NCBI GenBank assembly: GCA_947629225.1
Contig: CANRCY010000110.1
Coordinates: 1-5,272 of the forward strand
Direction: 5' to 3'
Length of the DNA stretch: 5,272 bases
Source: an uncultured Clostridia bacterium
GTDB lineage: Bacteria > Bacillota > Clostridia > Christensenellales > Borkfalkiaceae
The position numbers and the translations under genes are program-made. Shown here piece after piece: positions 1-5,090 of this stretch. The notes beneath the pieces are model-generated. The model ran no database searches, was not told where the DNA came from, and saw only the letters and a program-made list of their open reading frames with translations. Every line of letters begins with the position of its first letter. Positions within the stretch are counted from its first letter, which is position 1.

Positions 1-2
1 AA

Positions 3-122
3 CTGACTGCGCGCATCGACATTGCGTACGACAAAATTTATCGGCAGGACGGTCCCGTGCTCAAAGCGACCGCGCTCGACTATTGCGATCCGCCCGAGCA
101 GGAGCTCGCAACATTCTTCTGA
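3..122 (+). CDS. C-terminal end of an unrecognised upstream protein (partial)
   Basis: An open frame enters from the left edge and ends at TGA 120-122, giving 39 residues that end in DPPEQELATFF. Its codons have the same GC-rich third positions as the neighbouring genes. The stop lies one base before the ktrB ATG (TGATATG), which is typical of translationally coupled operon genes, and it occupies the space where ktrB would otherwise need its own leader. The fragment has alternating hydrophobic and polar residues (ARIDIAYDKIYR, PVLKATALDY) that could form beta strands. I do not recognise the family, and too little is visible to assign a function. The other two forward frames are less likely: one has a stop at the edge, and the other is the 5' extension of the ktrB frame. 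Confidence 0.6.
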   Translation: MTARIDIAYDKIYRQDGPVLKATALDYCDPPEQELATFF

Positions 123-123
123 T

Positions 124-1440
124 ATGATAACAAAGCCAAAGAAGAAGCCTTCTCCATACCTCATCATCTTGCTCGGTTTCTTCGGCGTGATCGCCGTCGG
201 GACCGCGCTTCTCCTGTTGCCTTTTTCGACCCGCGGCGGAATCCGTTTCGAAGACGCGCTCTTCATTTCGGCAAGTTCGGTGTGCATCACGGGGCTCACC
301 CCCCTCAACATCGCCGAAACGTTCACGGGATTCGGGCAGGCAGTCATCTGCATTCTCATACAGGTAGGGGGGCTCGGCTTCGTCACCGTCGGCATGACGA
401 TCATCGCTCTTCTCGGCGGAAGGGCGGGGCTCTTGGGCAAACGTCTCATCAGCGAAACGCTCGGCGCGAGCGGCAAGCTCGACTATAAGCGCTTTCTCTT
501 CCGCGCCGTGCTCATCACCGCCATCATGGAGACGTTCGGGTTCATCATCAACCTCATCGCCCTGCGGAACGACTACACGGGCGGAAAGCTCGTCTGGGTC
601 TCCCTCTTCCATGCCGTCTCGTCCTTCAACAACGCGGGGCTCGACCTGTTCGGGAGCGGCATGCTGCCCTATTCGGGGAACGTTCTTCTCATTCTGAACA
701 CCGCGCTCCTCACGATCGTCGGCGGGCTCGGCTTTATCGTGATCATCGACATTTTCGCCGCCAAGCGTTGGAGGCGTTTCTCCGTCCACACGAAGGTCGT
801 CCTCGTGATCACGCCGCTGTTGCTCTCGATCGGCGCCCTTCTTCTCTGGGTGGGGGAACTCGGCAATCCCGAAACGGACATGAACCTTCTCAACGCCTTC
901 TTCATGAGCACGATGGCGCGCACGTGCGGGTTCGCCACGCAGGACATCGGCAAGTGGCGGAACAGTTCCCTCTGCGTTCTCAATATGCTCATGTTCATCG
1001 GCGCGGGACCCGTTTCCACGGGCGGCGGGATCAAGTGCACGACCTTCTTCGTCTTTTTGGCGGGGCTTCTCGGAATGCTCCGCGGCAGACCGACGATCGT
1101 CTTCCACCGCGAAGTCTCCCGCGAGACGCTCATCTATGCGATGTTCGTCACCATGGTCGCGGTGATCTACGCCGTTTTGACGGGCACGCTCATCGCGGTC
1201 TGCGAGCCCGCATGCTCTCTCACCTTCATCTTCACCGAAACGATCTCCGCGCTCGCCAACGTCGGGCTCTCGGCGGGGATCACGCCGACCCTTTCCGTCG
1301 GGAGCAAACTTCTCTTGACCCTCGCCATGTATCTGGGAAGGATTGGATTTATGACGGCGCTTCTCGTCTTCAAACGCCGTTGGAACAGGCGGCAGGACGA
1401 GAGCGTGCGCTACGTTCAGGCAGACATTGTGATCGGATAG
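124..1440 (+). CDS. ktrB: KtrB-type potassium uptake membrane subunit (TrkH/KtrB family)
   Basis: This is the pore-forming subunit of the Ktr potassium uptake system in the cytoplasmic membrane; the family usually couples K+ entry to Na+. The 438 residues match the usual KtrB length and show four M1-P-M2 repeats. The four pore loops each keep the filter glycine: CITGLT (54-59, G57), NNAGLD (169-174, G172), RTCGFAT (266-272, G269) and ANVGLS (378-383, G381). The intramembrane gating loop after the third pore reads GAGPVSTGGGIKCTT (about 293-307). The C-terminus ends in DIVIG, a typical KtrB tail. I chose ATG 124 rather than the in-frame ATG at 22 because the extra 34 residues are Arg/Ser-rich, are not KtrB-like and overlap the upstream reading frame. 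No good Shine-Dalgarno precedes ATG 124 (AGGAG at 100-104 is 19 bases away), so coupling to the upstream stop is likely. ktrA follows 78 bp downstream. Confidence 0.93.
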   Translation: MITKPKKKPSPYLIILLGFFGVIAVGTALLLLPFSTRGGIRFEDALFISASSVCITGLTPLNIAETFTGFGQAVICILIQVGGLGFVTVGMTIIALLGGRAGLLGKRLISETLGASGKLDYKRFLFRAVLITAIMETFGFIINLIALRNDYTGGKLVWVSLFHAVSSFNNAGLDLFGSGMLPYSGNVLLILNTALLTIVGGLGFIVIIDIFAAKRWRRFSVHTKVVLVITPLLLSIGALLLWVGELGNPETDMNLLNAFFMSTMARTCGFATQDIGKWRNSSLCVLNMLMFIGAGPVSTGGGIKCTTFFVFLAGLLGMLRGRPTIVFHREVSRETLIYAMFVTMVAVIYAVLTGTLIAVCEPACSLTFIFTETISALANVGLSAGITPTLSVGSKLLLTLAMYLGRIGFMTALLVFKRRWNRRQDESVRYVQADIVIG

Positions 1441-1507
1441 GGGATCGGGTAGGAAAATCGCCGCGGCAATCGCCGCAAAAACACATTTACGGGAAACGCT
1501 TCCGTTC

Positions 1508-1515
1508 AGGAGGAG
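1508..1515 (+). promoter_or_regulatory. Strong ribosome-binding site of ktrA
   Basis: AGGAGGAG lies just upstream of ATG 1519. The AGGAGG core ends 5 bases before the start codon, a near-ideal Shine-Dalgarno match. It fixes the ktrA start and contrasts with ktrB and the methyltransferase gene, which lack such a site. The rest of the 78-bp ktrB-ktrA gap holds only a small 5-bp hairpin (1463-1476) without a U-tract, so the two genes are probably co-transcribed. Confidence 0.85.
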
Positions 1516-1518
1516 ATT

Positions 1519-2172
1519 ATGAACAAAGATTTTGCAATCATCGGGCTCGGCGCATTCGGGCGGCAGCTCTGCCGCGAACTCGTCGGGCAGGGCGCCGAAG
1601 TCATCGCCATCGACATTGACGAGGAGCAGGTAAACGACGTGGCGGACATCGTCACCTTTGCCTATTGTTGCGACGCGACCAAGCGGAGCGCGCTCGAACA
1701 GCTCCATCTCAACGAGGTAGACCACGTCATCGTCTGTATCGGCGAGGACCTCGAAGCGCTCATTCTCACCATCATCTTGCTGAGAGACCTCGGCGTCAAG
1801 AAAATTACCGCCCGCGCCGAGGACGAGGGCGTCAAGCGGGTGCTCAACCACCTCGGGGTAGACGAGATCGTCGATACCCGCGAACTCGCCGTCAACAGCC
1901 TCGGCTACCGTCTGCTGAGCCGCAGCGTCATGCAGTACGTCGAGCTCACGGGCTGCCACAGCGTCGCGACCGTTCTGTATGCGGGCAAGGAGCCCTCGCC
2001 GACCTTGGAGGAGATGGACATCCGCGGGAAGTTCAACCTCAACGTCCTTCTCATCCGCAGAAAGAAGAAGGACATCATTCCCACCAAGGACGACCGCTTC
2101 GAACCGGGGGATACGGTCACCGTCTTCGGCACGAAGAGCGCCATCCGCCGTCTCGACCGCAAGATCAGCTAA
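1519..2172 (+). CDS. ktrA: KtrA-type RCK regulatory subunit of potassium uptake
   Basis: This is the cytosolic RCK (regulator of K+ conductance) protein that forms an octameric ring under KtrB and gates it by binding ATP or ADP; NAD(H) binding is also known in the family. The 217 residues match the usual KtrA length of about 220. The N-terminal Rossmann domain (about 4-135) has the dinucleotide loop GLGAFG at 9-14, the acidic residue D32 at the end of strand 2, the CDAT segment at 51-54, and IVCIGEDLEA at 71-80. A TrkA_C-type domain follows (about 139-217), with the typical ending RFEPGDTVTVFG (193-204). The start is fixed by a strong AGGAGG site. It lies directly after ktrB in the same orientation, the classic ktrBA arrangement. 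One variation is that the position occupied by arginine in B. subtilis KtrA (GLGRFG), which contacts the ATP gamma-phosphate, is alanine here (A12). The alternative name trkA is less apt because this protein has only one RCK unit. Confidence 0.92.
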   Translation: MNKDFAIIGLGAFGRQLCRELVGQGAEVIAIDIDEEQVNDVADIVTFAYCCDATKRSALEQLHLNEVDHVIVCIGEDLEALILTIILLRDLGVKKITARAEDEGVKRVLNHLGVDEIVDTRELAVNSLGYRLLSRSVMQYVELTGCHSVATVLYAGKEPSPTLEEMDIRGKFNLNVLLIRRKKKDIIPTKDDRFEPGDTVTVFGTKSAIRRLDRKIS

Positions 2173-2220
2173 AAGGCGATTTTTGCGCGTCGCAAGAGGG
2201 GAAGGGCAGAAATGCGCCCC

Positions 2221-2249
2221 TAAACAGCCCGTTTTTGCCCGATTAGCAT
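2221..2249 (+). promoter_or_regulatory. Possible weak promoter directly abutting the methyltransferase start
   Basis: The 83-bp gap after ktrA (2173-2255) has no convincing intrinsic terminator. TAAACA (2221-2226) and TAGCAT (2244-2249), 17 bp apart, each match four of six sigma-70 consensus bases. The last -10 base is 6 bases before ATG 2256, so a transcript from it would begin at or next to the start codon. No Shine-Dalgarno sequence lies in the 20 bases before the ATG. The match is weak and could be chance, and readthrough from ktrA is the alternative. Confidence 0.3.
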
Positions 2250-2255
2250 AGTACT

Positions 2256-3137
2256 ATGTCAGACATAATAGAGGAAATTCCCGCCTTTTTGCGGGAACTT
2301 TTCACAAAAGAATATCCTTCCGAAGCCGACCGCATCGTGCGCGGTCTTGTGCGCCGCCCGCTTACGCTCCGCGCAAACACGCTCAAAAGCTCGGCGGAAG
2401 AGGTCGCCGCCGCCCTGAAAGGGAGCGGCTTTTCTTTCGAGCGCATGCCTTGGTATCGAGACGCCTTTCTGCTTCGCGGCGAACAGCGGGACATCGAGGA
2501 GAGCGCTCTCTTTGCGGAGGGGAAAATTTACCTGCAAAGCCTTTCGTCCATGCTCCCGCCTCTCTTTCTCTCGCCCGCCGCGGGGGAGAGCATTCTCGAC
2601 ATGACGGCGGCTCCGGGCGGCAAGACGACCCAGCTGAGTGCGCTCTCGGGGGGAAGGGCGCTCATCACGGCGTGCGAAAAGGACAAAATCCGCTTCGGCA
2701 GAATGAAGTTCAATCTCGCGCGGCAGGGCGCGGGCAGGGTGAACGCCATGCAGACGGACGCGCTGAAACTCGACGAATTTTTGCGGTTCGACAAAATTTT
2801 GCTTGACGCGCCTTGCAGCGGGAGCGGCACGCTCGTTTTGGGCGAGGAGACGAAAATTTCTCCGAAACTCGTGGAAAACTGTGCCCGCTTGCAGAAACAG
2901 CTCCTGCAAAAGGGGCTCAAACTCCTCAAAAAAGGGGGGATTTTGCTCTATTCGACCTGTTCGTTGCTCAAAGAGGAGAACGAAGAGGCAGTGGAATCCG
3001 CCCTCTCTGCGGGGGCGACGCTCGTCCCGCTCTCTCCGCCCGAAGGCATTCCGCTTCTCACGGGGCGGGCGGGCACGCTCACGGTGTGTCCCGACGGACG
3101 CTTCGAGGGATTCTTCCTCGCAATGCTACGCAAATAA
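2256..3137 (+). CDS. Compact RsmB/RsmF (NOL1/NOP2/Sun) family RNA m5C methyltransferase
   Basis: This is predicted to transfer a methyl group from S-adenosylmethionine to C5 of a cytosine in rRNA or tRNA, in the cytosol. The 293 residues begin with the RsmB/F N-terminal substrate-binding segment (about 9-105), including the family signature RANTLKSS (39-46) and GKIYLQSLSSML (89-100). The Rossmann catalytic domain follows: SAM motif I ILDMTAAPGGKTTQ (113-126), an acidic residue E141 after strand 2, D168, motif IV LLDAPCSGSGT (182-192) with the Pro-Cys C187, and motif VI YSTCSL (232-237) with the likely nucleophile C235. Both conserved cysteines are present, so it should be active. The protein ends soon after the catalytic domain (GRFEGFFLAMLRK), without the C-terminal RNA-binding extension that makes many Firmicute RsmF proteins about 450 residues long. 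The target is therefore uncertain: rRNA (RsmF-like), or tRNA as for short archaeal Trm4-type enzymes. The start lacks a Shine-Dalgarno sequence. Confidence 0.9.
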   Translation: MSDIIEEIPAFLRELFTKEYPSEADRIVRGLVRRPLTLRANTLKSSAEEVAAALKGSGFSFERMPWYRDAFLLRGEQRDIEESALFAEGKIYLQSLSSMLPPLFLSPAAGESILDMTAAPGGKTTQLSALSGGRALITACEKDKIRFGRMKFNLARQGAGRVNAMQTDALKLDEFLRFDKILLDAPCSGSGTLVLGEETKISPKLVENCARLQKQLLQKGLKLLKKGGILLYSTCSLLKEENEEAVESALSAGATLVPLSPPEGIPLLTGRAGTLTVCPDGRFEGFFLAMLRK

Positions 3138-3141
3138 GACG

Positions 3142-3172
3142 AAAAAAGGGGCGACCGTGCAGGTCGCCCTTT
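3142..3172 (-). terminator. Intrinsic terminator for the DegV-family gene (possibly bidirectional)
   Basis: An 8-bp GC-rich stem, GGGCGACC (3149-3156) pairing with GGTCGCCC (3162-3169), encloses a 5-base loop. Read on the minus strand, the stem is followed by a run of six T (3147-3142), the classic rho-independent layout, about 55 bases past the DegV-family stop codon. On the plus strand it starts five bases after the methyltransferase stop but has only TTT behind it, so it would terminate that gene weakly. A shared terminator between convergent genes is the simplest reading. Confidence 0.8.
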
Positions 3173-3174
3173 AG

Positions 3175-3215
3175 GCTCCCCCTTGAGGGGGAGCTGTCAC
3201 GCGTTCTTGCGTGAC
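3175..3215. repeat. Two-hairpin palindromic intergenic repeat
   Basis: Two perfect hairpins stand side by side. GCTCCCCC (3175-3182) pairs with GGGGGAGC (3187-3194) around the loop TTGA. GTCACGC (3196-3202) pairs with GCGTGAC (3209-3215) around a 6-base loop. A short GAGGAGGTGTC tail leads to the DegV-family stop. Neither hairpin has a U-tract on either strand, so these are not simply extra terminators. The pairing of a C-rich/G-rich arm with a GTCACGC arm resembles dispersed palindromic elements I recall from many gut Clostridia genomes. That likeness is from memory, and only one copy is in this window. Confidence 0.6.
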
Positions 3216-3226
3216 TGAGGAGGTGT

Positions 3227-4096
3227 CTATTTCACAATTCGCGCACAGGCGACGGCGAGCGCGCCCGGTCCGATGTGACAGCTGACAGAGAGGGAAAGGG
3301 GATCCACATATTTTACGGGGACGGAGGGGAAGGTCTCCTCGAGCTCCTGTTTGAAGAGCCGCGCCTCTTCCTCGTTTGCGGTATACGCCACGGCGAGCAT
3401 CATCTCCCCGTTTTTCACGAGGTCGGAAAAGCGGGTCGAAAAGTCGTTTTGGATCGCCTCGATCATCACCGACTTTGCCTTCTTCAACGTGTTCACCTTT
3501 TTGAACGCGTCGAGCTTTTCGCCCTGGATCTGCAGCACGGGCTTGATTTTGAGAATGGTCCCGATGAGCGCCGCCGCGGGGGTGAGCCGCCCGCCCTTTT
3601 TCAGGTATTTCAGCGTGTCGAGAGAGATGTAGATGGAGCTGTCGAACTTGGTCTTCGTCAAAATTTGGGCGATCTCCGCGCCGCTTTTGCCCTGTTTTGC
3701 AAGGGTGAGCGCGTCCTCGACGCTCTGCTTCTGGGTGACGGAAATGCGCTGGTTATCGACGACGTGCACTCTCCCGCCGTACTCTTGGGCGAGCCTCATC
3801 GCGGTGTGGCAGGACTCGGAGAGCCCGCTCGACATCGGAATGTGCACGATCTCGTCGCAATCCTTCAAAAGACCGTCCCAAAGCTCTTTCACCGCTTCGG
3901 GGGAGGGTTGCGAGGTAGAGACGGCGGCGTCTCTTTGCAAATGTTCGTAGAATTGGGTCTGGGTGAGGTCGATGTCCTCAAAATGCTGTTCGCCGTCGAT
4001 CAAAAAGGGCATCGGGAGCACGGAAATTCCCAGTTTTTCCGCTTCCTTCTGCGTGATGCCGCTGTTCGAATCGGTGACGATCTTCACGTTTGCCAT
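3227..4096 (-). CDS. DegV/FakB-family fatty-acid-binding protein
   Basis: DegV-family proteins are two-domain cytosolic proteins that bind one long-chain fatty acid. Those acting as FakB present it to the kinase FakA to make acyl-phosphate for membrane lipid synthesis. The 289 residues match the usual length of about 280-290. Visible family motifs are IVTDSNSGI (6-14), STSQPSPE (60-67), the ligand-contacting SSGLS (89-93), LKYLKKGGRL (162-171) followed by ALIGTILKIKPVLQ (176-189), and the C-terminal CHIGPGALAV (273-282). The gene has its own promoter, a GGAGAGG ribosome-binding site and a terminator, so it is probably a single-gene unit. No fakA lies in the window. Genomes often hold several DegV paralogues with different chain preferences, so its ligand cannot be told from the sequence. 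Confidence 0.92.
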   Translation of the reverse strand: MANVKIVTDSNSGITQKEAEKLGISVLPMPFLIDGEQHFEDIDLTQTQFYEHLQRDAAVSTSQPSPEAVKELWDGLLKDCDEIVHIPMSSGLSESCHTAMRLAQEYGGRVHVVDNQRISVTQKQSVEDALTLAKQGKSGAEIAQILTKTKFDSSIYISLDTLKYLKKGGRLTPAAALIGTILKIKPVLQIQGEKLDAFKKVNTLKKAKSVMIEAIQNDFSTRFSDLVKNGEMMLAVAYTANEEEARLFKQELEETFPSVPVKYVDPLSLSVSCHIGPGALAVACARIVK

Positions 4097-4103
4097 AAAA
4101 AAT

Positions 4104-4110
4104 CCTCTCC
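4104..4110 (-). promoter_or_regulatory. Ribosome-binding site of the DegV-family gene
   Basis: GGAGAGG on the minus strand is separated by 7 bases (an A/T run) from the ATG at 4096-4094. The spacing is normal and supports this start codon. Confidence 0.75.
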
Positions 4111-4121
4111 GAAATTAGTTC

Positions 4122-4137
4122 ACTTCGTTAATGAAGT
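4122..4137. promoter_or_regulatory. Near-palindrome at the 5' end of the degV transcript (possible operator)
   Basis: ACTTCGTTAATGAAGT is a 16-bp inverted repeat with one mismatched pair and a TTAA centre. The DegV-family promoter predicts a start near 4138 on the minus strand, so the repeat covers about +1 to +17 of that transcript. This is a common place for a repressor to block initiation. It could instead form a small 5' stem-loop that stabilises the mRNA. It does not match an operator I can name. Confidence 0.4.
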
Positions 4138-4144
4138 CATGGGC

Positions 4145-4173
4145 ATTATAACAAAAGAAAGGGGAAAGGTCAA
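4145..4173 (-). promoter_or_regulatory. Sigma-70-type promoter of the DegV-family gene (extended -10)
   Basis: On the minus strand, TTGACC (4173-4168) is followed after 17 bp by a perfect TATAAT (4150-4145). TG lies at the extended -10 position (TGTTATAAT). The predicted start is near 4138, giving a leader of about 42 bases that contains the inverted repeat and the ribosome-binding site. Five of six -35 bases and all -10 bases match consensus. Confidence 0.82.
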
Positions 4174-4210
4174 GGAAATCGCCCTTTTTTTTGCATTTTT
4201 TTCCGCGGAG

Positions 4211-4240
4211 TTGACAGGATTCTTTCCGTTATAGTATAAT
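4211..4240 (+). promoter_or_regulatory. Consensus sigma-70-type promoter of nfnAB, placed for a leaderless transcript
   Basis: TTGACA (4211-4216) and TATAAT (4235-4240) both match the consensus perfectly, with an 18-bp spacer. Two T-runs (4185-4192 and 4196-4202) lie upstream and could act as an UP-like element. With the -10 ending at 4240, transcription should start about 7 bases on, at or within a base or two of the nfnA ATG at 4247. No Shine-Dalgarno sequence lies between them (ACAGCC only). The promoter faces away from the DegV-family promoter. Confidence 0.88.
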
Positions 4241-4246
4241 ACAGCC

Positions 4247-5086
4247 ATGTATCGCATTGTTCGCAAGGAAAAACTCAACGAATTTGTCACGCGGATGAGC
4301 GTCGAAGCCCCGCTCGTTGCCCGCAAAGCCCAAGCGGGGCAGTTCGTCATTCTGCGCGCCGACGAGCGGGGAGAGCGCATCCCCCTCACGATCGCGGGCT
4401 TCGACAGGGCGCGCGGCACGGTCGACGTCATCTTCCAGATCGTCGGCGGGGCGACGATGTGCCTCAACGCGCGGGAAGAGGGGGATTGCATTCCCGACTT
4501 TGTCGGTCCCCTCGGCATGCCCACCGCGCTCGAAGGGCTGAAAAAAGCCGTCGTCGTCGGCGGAGGGGTCGGGTGCGCGATCGCCCTCCCCGTCGCGAGA
4601 AGGCTCAAAGAGCTCGGCGCGGAGGTCGTGAGCGTCGTCGGCTTCCGTAGCCGCGAACTCGTCATTCTCGAAGAGGAGTTCAAGGCGTGCAGCGACCGCT
4701 TCTTCCTCACCACGGACGACGGCAGCTACGGGGAGCGGGGCAACGTGTGCGCGCCGCTCGGCAGACTGCTCGAAGCAGAGACGTTCGACGAAGCGATCAC
4801 GGTCGGACCGCTCGTCATGATGAAGTTCGTCGCCGCGGCGACTGCGCCCTTCGGGGTCAAGACGGTCGCGAGCATGAACCCGATCATGATCGACGGAACG
4901 GGCATGTGCGGCTGTTGCCGCCTGACGGTGGGCGGCGAGACGAAATTCGCCTGTGTGGACGGTCCCGACTTCGACGCGCACCTCATCGACTTCGACGAAG
5001 CCATCCGAAGGTCCCGCGTCTATGCGGACTTCGAAGCGCGCAAGCGGGAAGAGCATTGCCGCTTACTTTCCAAAAGGGAGACCTGA
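4247..5086 (+). CDS. nfnA: NfnA-type small subunit of NADH-dependent ferredoxin:NADP oxidoreductase (SudB-like)
   Basis: With NfnB this forms a cytosolic flavoprotein. The best-studied members couple NADH, NADPH and ferredoxin by electron bifurcation; others are annotated as sulfide dehydrogenase or as a ferredoxin-NADP reductase alpha subunit. The 279 residues match the family. Order: FAD-binding beta-barrel (about 1-98) with GQFVILR (31-37) and RIPLTI (44-49); NAD(P)-binding domain from about 100, with AVVVGGGVGC (101-110); and a C-terminal [2Fe-2S] motif DGTGMCGCCR (216-225) plus FAC at 234-236. The expected ligands D216, C221, C224 and C236 are all present, and C223 is an extra cysteine. 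The start MYRIVRKEKL fits the family N-terminus, and the next Met (17) would remove part of the first strand. nfnB follows 4 bp after the stop. PyrK, a related dihydroorotate dehydrogenase subunit, is unlikely given the nfnB neighbour and the Asp-containing cluster motif. Confidence 0.9.
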   Translation: MYRIVRKEKLNEFVTRMSVEAPLVARKAQAGQFVILRADERGERIPLTIAGFDRARGTVDVIFQIVGGATMCLNAREEGDCIPDFVGPLGMPTALEGLKKAVVVGGGVGCAIALPVARRLKELGAEVVSVVGFRSRELVILEEEFKACSDRFFLTTDDGSYGERGNVCAPLGRLLEAETFDEAITVGPLVMMKFVAAATAPFGVKTVASMNPIMIDGTGMCGCCRLTVGGETKFACVDGPDFDAHLIDFDEAIRRSRVYADFEARKREEHCRLLSKRET

Positions 5087-5090
5087 GCCT

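Noticed and set aside
22..123. N-terminal extension of ktrB from ATG 22
   Set aside because: The added residues are Arg/Ser-rich, do not look like a KtrB N-terminus, and overlap the better upstream coding frame ending at 122.
1456..1480. Direct repeat AATCGCCGC and a 5-bp hairpin between ktrB and ktrA
   Set aside because: Very short in GC-rich sequence, with no U-tract after the stem and no other copies nearby. Probably chance.
61..1959. A 632-codon minus-strand open frame opposite ktrB and ktrA
   Set aside because: It is the codon-position mirror of two well-supported genes with GC-rich third positions. The product is mostly Asp, Glu, Arg and Ala with no domain, and it crosses the ktrB-ktrA boundary. 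It is a shadow, not a gene.
2173..2245. Possible terminator after ktrA (short GGGC/GCCC pairings and a TTTTT run)
   Set aside because: Only 4-bp stems or a loop of over 20 bases can be drawn before the T-run, which is not a credible intrinsic terminator.
3275..4234. A 319-codon plus-strand open frame opposite the DegV-family gene
   Set aside because: Low-complexity Arg/Leu/Val-rich translation with no recognisable motif, antisense to a gene with complete family motifs, promoter, ribosome site and terminator.
4229..5056. A 275-codon minus-strand open frame opposite nfnA
   Set aside because: Acidic, Arg-rich mirror of nfnA codons with no ribosome site or domain.
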